The notes under the pieces were generated by a model. It ran no database searches. It saw only the letters and a program-made list of their open reading frames with translations, and had not been told where the DNA came from. The position numbers were made by a program, and so were the translations under genes. Below are positions 41,626 through 53,300 of a DNA stretch of 64,000 nt, one piece after another; the first letter of the stretch is position 1; each line of letters begins with the position of its first letter. Source of the DNA: AP-15 sp963747735 (GTDB lineage Bacteria > Pseudomonadota > Alphaproteobacteria > ATCC43930 > CGMCC-115725); contig CAVVGE010000006.1 in NCBI GenBank assembly GCA_963747735.1, forward strand, positions 434,001 to 498,000, written 5' to 3'.

Positions 41626-42861
41626 ATGCAGCGTCTTGTTTGCGCCGAATGGGGCTGGGCCGAGTATCACGACGCGATGGCGTGCCTGACGCGCGCGCAC
41701 CGGGATGCGGATGCTGCGTTAGAGGAGTTGCTGGACGCCTGGGCCGGATTCTATCCCGGCGTCGTGCCGTTGCCGGTCAATCGCGGCCGTTTTGCGCTCA
41801 GCCTCGCGCTGCGGGCGTTCGCCCGGCTTGCGCCGCAGAAAACCGAGGTCGTTCATCCGGCCTACATCTGCGCCAGTGTCATCGAAGCGATAGAGCAGGC
41901 CGCGCTGGTCCCGGTGCCGGCGGATATCGGCCCGGATCTCAATATGGGCGTGGCCGAAGCGGCGCGCCTGGTCGGCGACAACACCCTCGCCGTTGTTGCC
42001 GTCCATGTTTATGGCTGCCCCGCGCCGGTTGCCGAGCTCGAAGAATTCTGCCGCGCACGCGGCGTCTTCCTGATCGACGATGCGGCATGCCTCGGCGGCA
42101 TCGCGGCCGAAGATGGGCGCATGCTCGGTGCCTTCGGCGATGCCGGGGTGATCAGCTTCACCGCATCCAAAAGCATCGTCACCGGCGGGTTTAATGCGGG
42201 CGGGCTGCTGCTCGCCAACAGTCCGGAGCTGGCGCCGGCGTTGCGCCGCGAGTGGGAAGCGCTTCCGCCGCCGCGGTTTCGCCTCGGCGATTTTCTGCTG
42301 TTTTTGCGCGACCAGCAGCTCGAGCCCTACACCCGGACTGCGACCTATTATTGGTCCGTCCTGCGGCGCCGGTTGTCGTCGCGGTATGACGGGCGACCCG
42401 CCTGCCCGCCAGCCCGGATGAGCGAGATCAGCGCGCGGGTGGCGATGCGGCAATTGGCGAGCCTGCCTAGTAGGATCGCCGGACGCATCCGCGTGGCCGA
42501 CAGCTTTCGCCACTGCCTTGCCGGCGTGCCGGAGATCACCTTTCCGCAATATGCGCCGGAACGCTATCTGACGCGCATTGTGCTCCAGCTGCCGGCGGGA
42601 AGCATCGGTGCGGTGGTCCGCGCTGCGCTGCGCCGGCGCGGCATCGAGACGCGGCGCGGCTATGACCTCGATCTGCGTTTCGGCAACGCGTTTCCGCGCG
42701 CGCTTGCGGTGGCGCCGCTGCTGATCGAGGTGCCGAGCCATTCGCGCATGGAAGAAGCCGCGGTCGAGCGGATTTGCGCCGCACTCGGCGAGAGCCTCGG
42801 CACAGCGGCGGCCGCAACGCCTGTCGGCTACCGGTCCCGACAATCGGCGGCGGCGGAGTAG
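41626..42861 (+). CDS. DegT/DnrJ/EryC1/StrS-family aminotransferase
   Basis: A 411-residue PLP enzyme of the sugar aminotransferase family. PVNRGRFALSLALRAF, VVHPAYICASVIEAIEQAALVPVPADIG and LIDDAACLGGIAAEDG (PLP-ring Asp) lead to SFTASKSIVTGGFNAGG with the PLP Lys. These enzymes aminate keto-sugars for surface glycans or antibiotics. The usual GxHxPHP-like pattern is absent, so it belongs to a divergent subgroup. Start is uncertain: the ATG at 41626 lacks a good ribosome site and the frame is open to 41458. Its 3' end overlaps cobI by 34 bp, convergently. Confidence 0.82.
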   Translation: MQRLVCAEWGWAEYHDAMACLTRAHRDADAALEELLDAWAGFYPGVVPLPVNRGRFALSLALRAFARLAPQKTEVVHPAYICASVIEAIEQAALVPVPADIGPDLNMGVAEAARLVGDNTLAVVAVHVYGCPAPVAELEEFCRARGVFLIDDAACLGGIAAEDGRMLGAFGDAGVISFTASKSIVTGGFNAGGLLLANSPELAPALRREWEALPPPRFRLGDFLLFLRDQQLEPYTRTATYYWSVLRRRLSSRYDGRPACPPARMSEISARVAMRQLASLPSRIAGRIRVADSFRHCLAGVPEITFPQYAPERYLTRIVLQLPAGSIGAVVRAALRRRGIETRRGYDLDLRFGNAFPRALAVAPLLIEVPSHSRMEEAAVERICAALGESLGTAAAATPVGYRSRQSAAAE

Positions 42862-43568
42862 CGGTCGGGTCTCAGGCCGCGCCGCACCAGGGCCATCGAG
42901 AAATAACGAGCGCTTGCGACCGCGACCTCGCCGAGCGGCATTGTCCTCCCGTTCGGCAGGCTCGCATGCTCGACATAGAGCGCATGGTCGAGGAGGCGGA
43001 GCCGCGCCAATACCTCCCGCACCTTGCCGAGATGGCGGCCGAGCTTGATGATCGCGGCGACCTCGGCCGCGGCGAGGCGGCGGGCGAGCTCGGCCTCGTC
43101 GAGCGTCGCCGGGATCACGCTGAGGACCTCGTCGCGGGTGACGAGCGGCATCGCCGCCGCGGCGGCGCAGGCGGTCAGCGACGACACGCCGGGAACGATC
43201 TCGGTCCGGTAACGCTGCGCCAAACGGGCAAAGATCGGGATGAAGCTGCCATAGAAGAACGGGTCCCCCTGGCATAAGAGCGCCACGTCGCGGCCCCGGT
43301 CGAGCTCGGCCGCGAGCCGCGCCGACGCCGCGTCATAGATGGCGGCGGGCGGCGGCCCAGGCCGCATCGGAAAACGGATCGCGATCTCGGGCCGGGTGCC
43401 GTCGAGCCACGCGGCGACAATCGAGCGGGCAAAGCTCTCACCGTCCTCGGGCGCCGGATAGGCGATCACCGCCGCCTCGCGCAGCAGCCGCAGCGTCTTC
43501 AACGTCACCAGCTCCGGATCGCCCGGCCCAACGCCGAGCCCGAATAGCCGGCCTGGCCGGGGCGGCAT
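42828..43568 (-). CDS. cobI: Precorrin-2 C20-methyltransferase
   Basis: A 246-residue tetrapyrrole methyltransferase that adds the C20 methyl in cobalamin ring synthesis. The SAM-pocket start LFGLGVGPGDPELVTLKTLRLLREA, FARSIVAAWLDGT, ALLCQGDPFFYGSFIPIFARL and VPGVSSLTACAAAAAMPLV are diagnostic. It begins directly after the cobL stop and is last in the operon cbiX-cobH fusion-cobL-cobI. Confidence 0.95.
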   Translation of the reverse strand: MPPRPGRLFGLGVGPGDPELVTLKTLRLLREAAVIAYPAPEDGESFARSIVAAWLDGTRPEIAIRFPMRPGPPPAAIYDAASARLAAELDRGRDVALLCQGDPFFYGSFIPIFARLAQRYRTEIVPGVSSLTACAAAAAMPLVTRDEVLSVIPATLDEAELARRLAAAEVAAIIKLGRHLGKVREVLARLRLLDHALYVEHASLPNGRTMPLGEVAVASARYFSMALVRRGLRPDRYSAAADCRDR

Positions 43569-44789
43569 TCAGCTGGCCTTGCCGACGGCGAGCTGGGTCA
43601 CGGGCGGCAAAGGGCGCCACAGCCGATGCCGGCCAACCGGCTCGGCCCGGCTCACCGCAATCCGCGTCAACGCGCCGCCGTGCCGCGCCTGCCAATCGAT
43701 CAGCACGGCTTCGGCCGCCGTGGTCACGCTGTTGGCGACCAGCCGGCCGCCTGCCGGCAGCGCCGCCCACAGCGCCGGCAGCAGCCCCGGCCCGGCGATG
43801 CCGCCCCCGACAAAAATGGCGTTTGGCGGCGGCAGCCCGGCGAATGCCTCGGGGGCGGCGCCGACGACGATGTCGAGCGCCGGCACCCCGAGCGCCGCCG
43901 CGTTGCGGGCGATGATGGCAGCGCGCACCGGGTCGCGCTCGACGGCAAAGGCTCGGCTGTTTTCCACGGCGCGCAGCCATTCGATCGCGATCGAGCCGCA
44001 ACCGGCGCCGATGTCCCACAATGTCTCGCCGGGCAGTGGCGCCAGCGCCGCCAAGGTGGCCGCACGGATTTCCCGCTTGGTCAGCTGCCCGTCATGCTCA
44101 AAGGCGTCGTCGGGAAGCCCGGCGAGCCGCGACCAGGCGCGCGCACCCGGCCCGGCTCGGCACTCGATCGCGATCGTGTTCAGATCGGCGGTCTGCCGCT
44201 CGCCCCATTCCCGCGCGGTGGCGGCAACCACCGCCTCGCGCGGTCCGCCCATCTGGCCGAGCACGACGATCCGGCTCGCCCCCCAGCCGCTCCCGGTCAG
44301 CATCCGGGCCACGCGGTGCGGCGTGCCGCCGTCCTCGGACAAGGCCAGGATGCGGCGGTCCGGCGCCAAGTAAAGCCGCAATCCGTCGAGCGGCCGGGCA
44401 TGGAGGCTGATCGCCGCACACTCGGCCAGCGGCCAGCCGAGGCGGGCGGCGGCAAGGCTGAAGGCGCTCGGCTGCGGCAGCACCGTCATCTCCTCGCGCG
44501 GAAAGCGGCGCAGCAAGGTCGCGCCGACCCCGTGCCACAGCGGGTCGCCGCTCGCCAGCACCGTCACCCGCTTTCCGCGGCGGGCGGCGATCGCCTCGAT
44601 CGTGCGCTCGATCGGGCGGTCCCAGACGAGGCGTTCGGCCCCGCTCTCGGCTACGCTCTCGGGCACCATCGCCAGGTGCCGGGCGCCGCCGACCAGGATT
44701 TCGGCGGTATCGACCAAGGTGCGCGCGGCCGGGGCAAGTCCGGCGAGCCCGTCCTCGCCGATCCCGACGATGCTGAGCCAGCGCTTCAT
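43569..44789 (-). CDS. cobL: Precorrin-6Y C5,15-methyltransferase (decarboxylating)
   Basis: A 406-residue fusion of two enzymes. The N-terminal half is the C5 tetrapyrrole methyltransferase (SIVGIGEDGLAGLAPAARTLV, VTVLASGDPLWHGVGATLLRRF). The C-terminal half is the CbiT-like C15 methyltransferase/decarboxylase (LWDIGAGCGSIAIEWLRA, FVGGGIAGPGLLPALW). It catalyses the last methylations and the acetate decarboxylation. Its ATG overlaps the upstream stop by four bases (ATGA). Confidence 0.95.
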   Translation of the reverse strand: MKRWLSIVGIGEDGLAGLAPAARTLVDTAEILVGGARHLAMVPESVAESGAERLVWDRPIERTIEAIAARRGKRVTVLASGDPLWHGVGATLLRRFPREEMTVLPQPSAFSLAAARLGWPLAECAAISLHARPLDGLRLYLAPDRRILALSEDGGTPHRVARMLTGSGWGASRIVVLGQMGGPREAVVAATAREWGERQTADLNTIAIECRAGPGARAWSRLAGLPDDAFEHDGQLTKREIRAATLAALAPLPGETLWDIGAGCGSIAIEWLRAVENSRAFAVERDPVRAAIIARNAAALGVPALDIVVGAAPEAFAGLPPPNAIFVGGGIAGPGLLPALWAALPAGGRLVANSVTTAAEAVLIDWQARHGGALTRIAVSRAEPVGRHRLWRPLPPVTQLAVGKAS

Positions 44790-46330
44790 TTTGCCGACGC
44801 CAAAGCGTTGACTGCCGCGGCGGCGAGGGCACTGCCGCCGCGCCGGCCGAGGAGGGTGACATAGGCGAGGCCGTGGCCGAAATCGGCAAGCGCCGCCTTG
44901 GCTTCGGCGGCGCCGACAAAGCCGACCGGAAAACCGAGGATCAGCGCCGGGGGCGCGGCGCCCTCGGCGATCAGCTCGAGGAGGCGAAAAAGGGCGGTCG
45001 GCGCATTGCCGATGGCCACCACGGCACCCGCCAGAGATTCCCGCCACAGCTCGACCGCTGCCGCCGAGCGCGTGTTGCGCTGCGCCACAGCCAAGGGTGC
45101 CGTGCGCGGATCGCGCAAGGTGCACACCACCTCGTTGTTCGCCGGCAGCCGGTCGCGCGTGATGCCCGCCGCGACCATCGCCGAATCGACGATCACCGGG
45201 GCGCCGGCGGCGAGCGCGCGCCGCCCGGCCGTAATGGCGCGCTTCGACCAGGCGAGGTCGTCGAGGATCGCGCAATCGCCCGCCGCATGCGCCAGCCGCA
45301 GCGCCAGCGGTCGCAGTGCTTGCGGGAACCGCGCGAGGTCGGCCTCTTCCCGGATCAGCGCAAACGAGCGGCGCGAGATTTCCGCCGGGTCGCGAAGATA
45401 GGCGTAGGCGTATCGCGGTTTGCCATCGCCGTGTGAAGCCGGCGCCGGGATCGGCGGCTGCCGTGCCGCGGTCACGCCGAGGGTCCACGCCTCCTCGGCC
45501 TCGACCACACGGCGCTGCTCGACGGTAAGCGCCGGATCGCCGACGAAAAAAGCGGCAAGCTCGCCGGCGCGGTCGCGCGCCGCAAAAAAATCGACGACGG
45601 CGCGCACCTGCGCGCTGTCCTTGGGCTCGTCCGGCGCCGGTGTCACCTTCCACAGCGAAGGGTAGACCTCGGCAAACACGATCGCGGCATTATCGGGCGC
45701 GCGCAGCCCGGTCTCGAACGGCCAGACCTGCGCCGCATCGGACCAGCGCGGATCGTCGCGCAGCTCCCGCACCACCGGGATCCCGGTCAGCACTTGGCCG
45801 CCGACCGAGCCGCTGCCCAACAATTTCCAGCACGGCTGGGCGGTGCGCATATAGCAGTCGATCAGGCGGCGCTCGGCGAGCCCGTCGGTCTCGTGGCGGC
45901 GATGATGCCTTGGCCCGAGAAATTCCGTGTCGCGGCCGCGAGGGCAGCCCCAGAACGGGAACAAGCCGGCCGAGATCCGGCGGTTGAATTGGGCGGCGAC
46001 CGCAAAGCGGTTGTTGCGGTTGGTCTGGTCGTCTTCGACGAGCCCGGCGATCTCGTCCCAGACGGCACGCCAAGGCGGCCCGGGAATGCCGAGCCGGGCG
46101 GCAAACCCGGTCGGATAGCCAAACGGGAAATCGAAGCCGACCAGGACGCGCTCGCCGCGCGCGCGCCCCGCCATGAGCCAATTGCCGAGCAGCGCCTTGG
46201 CGGCGTGGCGGGTCGGCGGATTGGCAAGGGTTTCGCCGTCGGGCCCGCGCCGGCAGAGCCAGATGCTGTCGCGGCCGGTGCGCGGCACATTCGCCGCGCT
46301 CCAATCGGCCATCATATAGCTGTCGAACAT
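44786..46330 (-). CDS. cobH: Precorrin-8X methylmutase with a 300-residue N-terminal fusion
   Basis: A 514-residue protein. The C-terminal 210 residues are precorrin-8X methylmutase: YLRDPAEISRRSFALIREEADL, the substrate-binding His in RLAHAAGDCAILDDLAWS, VIVDSAMVAAGIT and GFPVGFVGAAEAKAAL. It shifts the C11 methyl to C12 to give hydrogenobyrinate. The N-terminal part (MADWSAANVPRTGRDSIWL, VLVGFDFPFGYPTGFAARLG, DQTNRNNRFAVAAQFNRRISAG) is not seen in classical CobH (about 210 residues). Its alternating strands with two early acidic positions hint at an RNase-H-like fold, which I cannot confirm. Expressed between cbiX and cobL with overlapping ends. Confidence 0.88.
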   Translation of the reverse strand: MFDSYMMADWSAANVPRTGRDSIWLCRRGPDGETLANPPTRHAAKALLGNWLMAGRARGERVLVGFDFPFGYPTGFAARLGIPGPPWRAVWDEIAGLVEDDQTNRNNRFAVAAQFNRRISAGLFPFWGCPRGRDTEFLGPRHHRRHETDGLAERRLIDCYMRTAQPCWKLLGSGSVGGQVLTGIPVVRELRDDPRWSDAAQVWPFETGLRAPDNAAIVFAEVYPSLWKVTPAPDEPKDSAQVRAVVDFFAARDRAGELAAFFVGDPALTVEQRRVVEAEEAWTLGVTAARQPPIPAPASHGDGKPRYAYAYLRDPAEISRRSFALIREEADLARFPQALRPLALRLAHAAGDCAILDDLAWSKRAITAGRRALAAGAPVIVDSAMVAAGITRDRLPANNEVVCTLRDPRTAPLAVAQRNTRSAAAVELWRESLAGAVVAIGNAPTALFRLLELIAEGAAPPALILGFPVGFVGAAEAKAALADFGHGLAYVTLLGRRGGSALAAAAVNALASAK

Positions 46331-47220
46331 CAGGGGTCGTCGTGATGGTCATGGTGGCCGATGCCGCGGACGTGATGGTGATGCCCCGTCTGCGGCGCCC
46401 CGGCTTCGCTTTCATAGCCGATGATCTGCGCACGGTATTTGCAGAGCTGGCAGTTCATCGCCGGCTGGCCTGCACCGAGCTCTGCGATGCGCTCGCAAAA
46501 GACGTCGAGCACCACCGGATGGTCGCGCAGGTAAGGCGCCTTGATAAATTCGATATCGGGGAAGAGAGCCGCCACGCCGTCGCTCTGCGCATAGATTCGT
46601 TTGACCAGGACCCCGGTGAACAGGAAATAGGGGAAGACCACGATCCGGCGAAAGCCGAGCCGGGCGGCACGCGTCAGCGCCGCATCGACGCGCGGGTGAG
46701 CCACTCCGCTGAATGCGGTCTCGGCCCAGCCGAACCCCATCCCCTCCCACAACATGCGGGTCAGCTTGGCGATGTTGGAGTTCGCGTCGGGGTCGTTGGT
46801 GCCGCGTCCGACGACAACCAGCAAGGTGTCGGCGCGGGCGACCCCATTCGGCGCGGCGGCGGCATCGATCCGGTCGGCCGCGGCCGTGAGCAGCTTCGGA
46901 TCGATCGCCAGCTCGCGGCCAAAGCGAATTTCGACATCCGGGTTTTCGGCGGCGAAGCTGTTGACCTCCCAGGGCAGGTCGTTCTTGACGTGGCTCGCGG
47001 CGAACAGCATGCCCGGCACGGCGAGGACTTGCCGCGCGCCACGGGCCTTCAGCGCAGCGAGCGCGTCGTGGATCGTCGGCCGGGCGAATTCGAGATAGCC
47101 GGCGGCGAAATCGACTTCCGGCAGGCGCCGCCGCAGCCCTGCCGCGAGCAGCTCGAACTCGCCGATCGCTTGCGCATCGCGGCTGCCGTGGCCGCAGATC
47201 AGGACAGCGGCTTGTGTCAT
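46330..47220 (-). CDS. cbiX: Sirohydrochlorin cobaltochelatase, CbiX long form
   Basis: A 296-residue chelatase that inserts Co2+ into sirohydrochlorin. Two tandem half-domains are visible. The N-terminal one has catalytic His in ICGHGSRD and in LFAASHVKND. The second starts LLVVVGRGTNDPDANSNIAKLTRML and contains SGVAHPRVDAAL. After them comes MNCQLCKYR, the MxCxxC motif that in Bacillus megaterium CbiX binds an Fe-S centre, and a His-rich tail (GHHHHVRGIGHHDHHDD) suited to cobalt storage. It opens the cobH-cobL-cobI operon and shares its 5' edge with divergent cobD. Confidence 0.93.
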   Translation of the reverse strand: MTQAAVLICGHGSRDAQAIGEFELLAAGLRRRLPEVDFAAGYLEFARPTIHDALAALKARGARQVLAVPGMLFAASHVKNDLPWEVNSFAAENPDVEIRFGRELAIDPKLLTAAADRIDAAAAPNGVARADTLLVVVGRGTNDPDANSNIAKLTRMLWEGMGFGWAETAFSGVAHPRVDAALTRAARLGFRRIVVFPYFLFTGVLVKRIYAQSDGVAALFPDIEFIKAPYLRDHPVVLDVFCERIAELGAGQPAMNCQLCKYRAQIIGYESEAGAPQTGHHHHVRGIGHHDHHDDP

Positions 47221-47261
47221 CGGTTGACCCCTTCGCGCGCGCGGCCGAGATTGTCGCCGCG

Positions 47262-48258
47262 ATGATGCCGGCCGCCGCCGATCCGTTGCTGCTGCTCGCT
47301 GCCGGCCTCGCCGTCGATGCCTGGTTCGGCGATATGCCGGCGGTGTTCGCCCGCATTCCGCACCCGGTCGTGCTCGCCGGCCGCGCTGTCGCCTTTTTCG
47401 ACCGCAAGCTCAACCGTGAAATCCGCAGCAAGGCGTCGCGTCGCGCCCGCGGCATCGTCACCGTGACCGTGCTGGTCGGCGGGGCCGCGCTGCTCGGGCT
47501 GGTAATTCGGCTGCTCTGCCGCGGCAGCCTGGCCGGCGCGGTGGTGGAGGTTGTGCTGATCGCGATCCTGGTGGCGCAGCGCAGCCTGTTCGAGCACGTC
47601 GCCGCCGTCGCCTTGGCGCTCGATGGCGCCGGGCTCGCCGCCGGCCGCGATGCGGTGCGGCACATCGTCGGCCGCGACCCGGCGAGCCTCGACCGTCACG
47701 GTGTCGCCCGCGCCGCGATCGAGAGCCTTGCCGAAAATTTCTGCGACGGCGTCGTGGCGCCGGTGTTCTGGTACCTGGTGCTCGGGCTGCCCGGCCTCTT
47801 CGCCTGCAAGATGGCAAACACCTTGGACAGCATGATCGGCCACAAGACGCCGCATTACCGCGCCTTTGGCTGGGCCGCGGCGCGGTTCGACGACCTGATC
47901 AACCTGGTGCCGGCGCGGTTGAGCGGCCTCTTGATCGCGGCTGCCGCACTGTTCGCCGCGGGCGGGCGGCCGCGCCGCGCGCTTGCGGTCATGCTGCGCG
48001 ACGCCCGCAAGCACCGTTCGCCAAACGCCGGCTGGCCGGAAGGAGCGATGGCCGGGGCGCTTGGCCTGGCGCTCGCCGGGCCGCGCCGCTATGCCGAGGG
48101 CGTGGCGCTCGACCCCTGGGTCGGCGACGGCACGGCGCGTGCGGGCACCTCGGACATCGCCCGCGCGCTCGGTGTCTACAAGATCGCCTGCCTGATCGAG
48201 GGCGGGCTGGTGTTGGGTGCCTGGCTCGCCGGATATTTCAACGTGTTGTCCGGACATT

Positions 48259-48275
<17 letters not shown>
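47262..48275 (+). CDS. cobD: Adenosylcobinamide-phosphate synthase
   Basis: About 337 residues; a CbiB/CobD membrane enzyme that joins the aminopropanol arm to adenosylcobyric acid. About five helices. Family marks are LAVDAWFGDMPAVFARIPHPVVLAGR, ESLAENFCDGVVAPVFWYLVLGLPG, MIGHKTPHYRAFGWAAARFDDLINLVPARL and NAGWPEGAMAGALG. An earlier in-frame GTG (47214) would overlap the cbiX start by 7 bp. The ATG at 47262 leaves a small divergent gap and directly precedes the first helix, so I prefer it. Its 3' end overlaps the convergent cobQ by 17 bp. Confidence 0.92.
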
Positions 48276-49757
<1,482 letters not shown>

Positions 49758-49758
<1 letters not shown>

Positions 49759-50393
49759 CAGAACTCGATGCCCTGCTGGGCTTTGACACCGGCCCGGAAC
49801 GGGTGCTTGACCAGCGTCATCTCGGTCACGAGGTCGGCAATCGCAATCAGCTCGGGCTTGGCATTGCGGCCGGTGACGACGACGTGCAGGTCGCGCGGCT
49901 TGGCGCGCAATGTCGCCACGATTTCGGCCGGCGGCAGATAGTCGTAGCGCAGCACGATGCTCAGCTCGTCGAGCAGGACCAGCCGATAAGACGGGTCGGC
50001 GAGCATCGCCTTGGCCGTCTCCCAGGCATTGCGGGCGGCGGCGATGTCGCGGGCGCGGTCTTGCGTGTCCCAGGTGAAGCCTTCGCCCATCGCCCGGCAG
50101 GTCACGAGGTCGCCAAACCGTTCGAGCGCCGTCCGCTCGCCGGTCGCCCACGCGCCCTTGACGAATTGCACGATCCCGACCCGCATGCCGTGCCCGAGAC
50201 AGCGCAGCACCATGCCAAAGGCGGCGGTCGATTTGCCTTTGCCGGTGCCGGTGTGGACGATCAGCAGGCCGCGCTCTTGCGTCTTGGTCGCCAGCATACG
50301 GTCGCGCGCAGCCTTGCGCCGCGCCGCCTTTTCGTTGTGCCGGCGGTTGATCTCCTCCTCGGTCTCGCCGAGGCCGCTCACCCGCCGCTCCAT
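49758..50393 (-). CDS. cobO: Cob(I)yrinic acid a,c-diamide adenosyltransferase
   Basis: A 211-residue CobA/BtuR-type corrinoid adenosyltransferase. The P-loop GLLIVHTGTGKGKSTAAFGMVLRCLGHG, FVKGAWATGE and LVLLDELSIVLRYDYL are characteristic; ATP donates the adenosyl group. It begins 16 bp inside the cobN gene's 3' end and ends at the cobQ start, in the order cobU-cobW-cobN-cobO-cobQ. Confidence 0.95.
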
Positions 50394-53300
50394 TGCGTGA
50401 GCGTCTCACGGGTGCTGTTGCGGCGCGGGCGCCACAAGCCGCGCTCGATCGCTTCGAGAAAGCGCCGGCCGGTCTCGGCCAAGGCCGCGGGGTTGTGCTC
50501 GGCCATAAAGCCGCGGACCGTGTCGTCGGCGAGATAGGCGTCGTAGAGCGCCTCGAAATGCGTGTCGTCCACCACGCGCGCGGTCGCGGCAAAGGCAAAG
50601 AGGTAATCGACGGTGGCGGCGATCTCGGCCGCCCCTTTGTAGCCGTGGCGCATGACACCGGCGATCCAGCGCGGGTTGGCCGCTCGGCCGCGCACGACGC
50701 GCCCCAATTCCTCGCGCAGGCTGCGGATGCGCGGCGTTTCGGGGCGCGAGTGGTCGTTGTGCCAGACCGCGGGCGCGCGGCCCGACAGCTGCCGGACGAC
50801 GAGCGCGAGCCCGCCTTCGAACTGGTAGTAATCGTCGCTGTCGAGCAAATCGTGCTCGCGGTTGTCCTGGTTGTGCACGACCGCATCGGCGGCGGCGAGC
50901 CGGGCTTCGAGCATCCCCCGCTCGGGGAGGCCCTCCGCGCCGGCGCCATAGGCATAGCCGCTCCAGCCGAGCCACGTCTCGGCGAGATCGGCCTCGCTGT
51001 CCCAAATCCGCTCGTCGATCAGGGTCTGCAAGCCGGCTCCATAGCTTCCGGGCTTCGCGCCAAAGACGCGGTAGCCGGCGCGGCGCGCAGCTTCCTGCGG
51101 CGCTATCCCCCGCGCTTCGAGAGTGTGGCGATCGGCGGCGCAGCGGGCGGCGAGCGGGTTGACGCCGGCCGGCTCGTCGAGTGCCGCGACGGCGCGCGCG
51201 GCCGAATCAAAGAGATCGATAAGCCCCGGAAAAGCGTCGCGGAAAAAGCCTGAGACGCGCAACGTGACATCGACCCGCGGCCGGTCGAGCACCGAGGCCG
51301 GCAGGATCTCGAACCCGGTGACCCGGCCGCTCGCCCGCTCCCAGACCGGCCGCACGCCCATCAGCGCCAAGGCTTGCGCGATATCGTCGCCGCCGGTGCG
51401 CATGTTGGCCGTGCCCCAGGCCGACAGCGCCATCCGCTCCGGGTAGGCGCCGTATTCCTGGGCATGGCGCTCGACCAGCAGCGCCGCCGATTTCCAGCCG
51501 AGCTGCCAGGCGGTCTCGGTCGGCACTGCCCGAATATCGACCGAGAAAAAGTTGCGTCCGGTCGGCAGCACCTCGGGCCGGCCGCGGCTCGGTGCGCCCG
51601 ACGGGCCGGGCGCGACGCTCCGCCCGTCGAGACCTGCCAGCAGCCCGGCAATCTCGGCCGCGCCGCAACGCGTCACCGCCGGGCGCAGCACACGCTCGGT
51701 CCAGCCGAGCACGGTGCGGGTTTGGTGCCAATCCGCCTTCGGTTTGGTGTCCCCTGAAACGAGACGCAGCGCCAGCGCCTCCAGCCGTTCGACCGTATCG
51801 CCCGCCGTCCGCCAGCCCCCACCCGCCGTCCGCCACGCGCCCGATGCGGGGGGCAAAGCTGCGGCGTCGGCCAGGATTCGCGGGCGCGGGCCGGTCCAGG
51901 GCGCGGCGAGATCCATGGCGAGCGGGTCGCAGGCGAGATCGAGATCGGCAGCGAGCGCGCGCAGCAGCGAGGCGTCTTCGGGAGCGGCGCCGCGGGCCGG
52001 TCTGGCGAGGGCGACGAGGAGCGCGTCGAGCTGCTCGCCCGCGGGGCTTTGCCCGAACACATGAAGCCCGTCGCGGATCTGCAGCTCCTTCAGCTCGCAC
52101 AAGAATGCGTCGAGCTTGGGCAAAGCCGCCGCCGGGTCTTCACCAGCAATGATGCCGCAGTCGCCGTCGAGCCCGGCGGCACGCGCCTGCTCGAGGATCG
52201 CCGCGGCGAGCGGTGCCACGCGGCGCATATCGCCTTGTGCCGCCTGGTAATATTCGTCGATCAGCCGTTCCAGATCGGCCAACGGGCCATAGCTGCCGGC
52301 GCGGGTCAATGGCGGGGTCAGGTGATCGACAATCACCGCTTGGGCGCGGCGCTTTGCCTGCGTCCCCTCGCCCGGATCGTTGACAATAAACGGGTAGAGA
52401 TGCGGCAACGGCGGCATCGCCGCCTCGGGATAGCATTCGGCCGACAAGGCCAGCGCCTTACCCGGCAGCCATTCGAGCGTGCCGTGCTTGCCGAGATGGA
52501 TAACCGCGTCGGCGCGGAACCCCTGCGCGAGCCAGGCATAGGCGGCGAGATAACCGTGCGGCGGCACCAGCGCCGGGTCGTGATAGGTGGATTTCGGGTC
52601 GATATTGTAGCCGCGTGCCGGCTGGATCAGCACCGCGATATTGCCGGCGCGAAAACCGGGGATCGCAAACCGGCCGCAATCGAGCCGGCCTTCGCGAAAA
52701 AACGGGTCGCGCTCGGCGGCACCCCAGCGCTCGGCAACGGCGCGCTGCACCAGCGGCGGCAGGGTCGTGAAAAAGGCCGAATAGTCTGCAAACGACAGCG
52801 ATTCCTCGGCCGGCGCCGCGGGTTTCGCGTTGGTCGGGCCGGCGAGCAAGCGTTCGATCAGCTCGCGTGGGTCGTCGGGCGCGTCACCGATCCTGTAGCC
52901 GGCCGCCGCCAGCGCCCGAAAGATCGCAATCGCCGACGCCGGCGTGTCGAGGCCGACGCCGTTGCCGATCCGGCCGTCGCGGTTCGGATAGTTGGCGAGG
53001 ACCAGCGCGACCCGGCGTTCGGCCGGCGGCTTCTGCCGCAGCCGCGCCCAATTGCGCGCGAGGTCGGCGACAAAGGCGATGCGGTCGGCGACCGGCCGAT
53101 AGCCGACGAGATCGGCCTCGCTCTCCGGGTCGCGGCCGAGCGGCGCCTTGAACGACACGGCGCGCGTCAGAATGCGGCCGTCGATCTCCGGCAATGCCAC
53201 ATTCATCGCCAGGTCGCGCGGGTTGAGGCCCCGCGTGCCGTCGCGCCAGCTTTCTTCGTCGCCGCCCGAAAACACCACCTGCAGCACCGGGCAATCGGCC

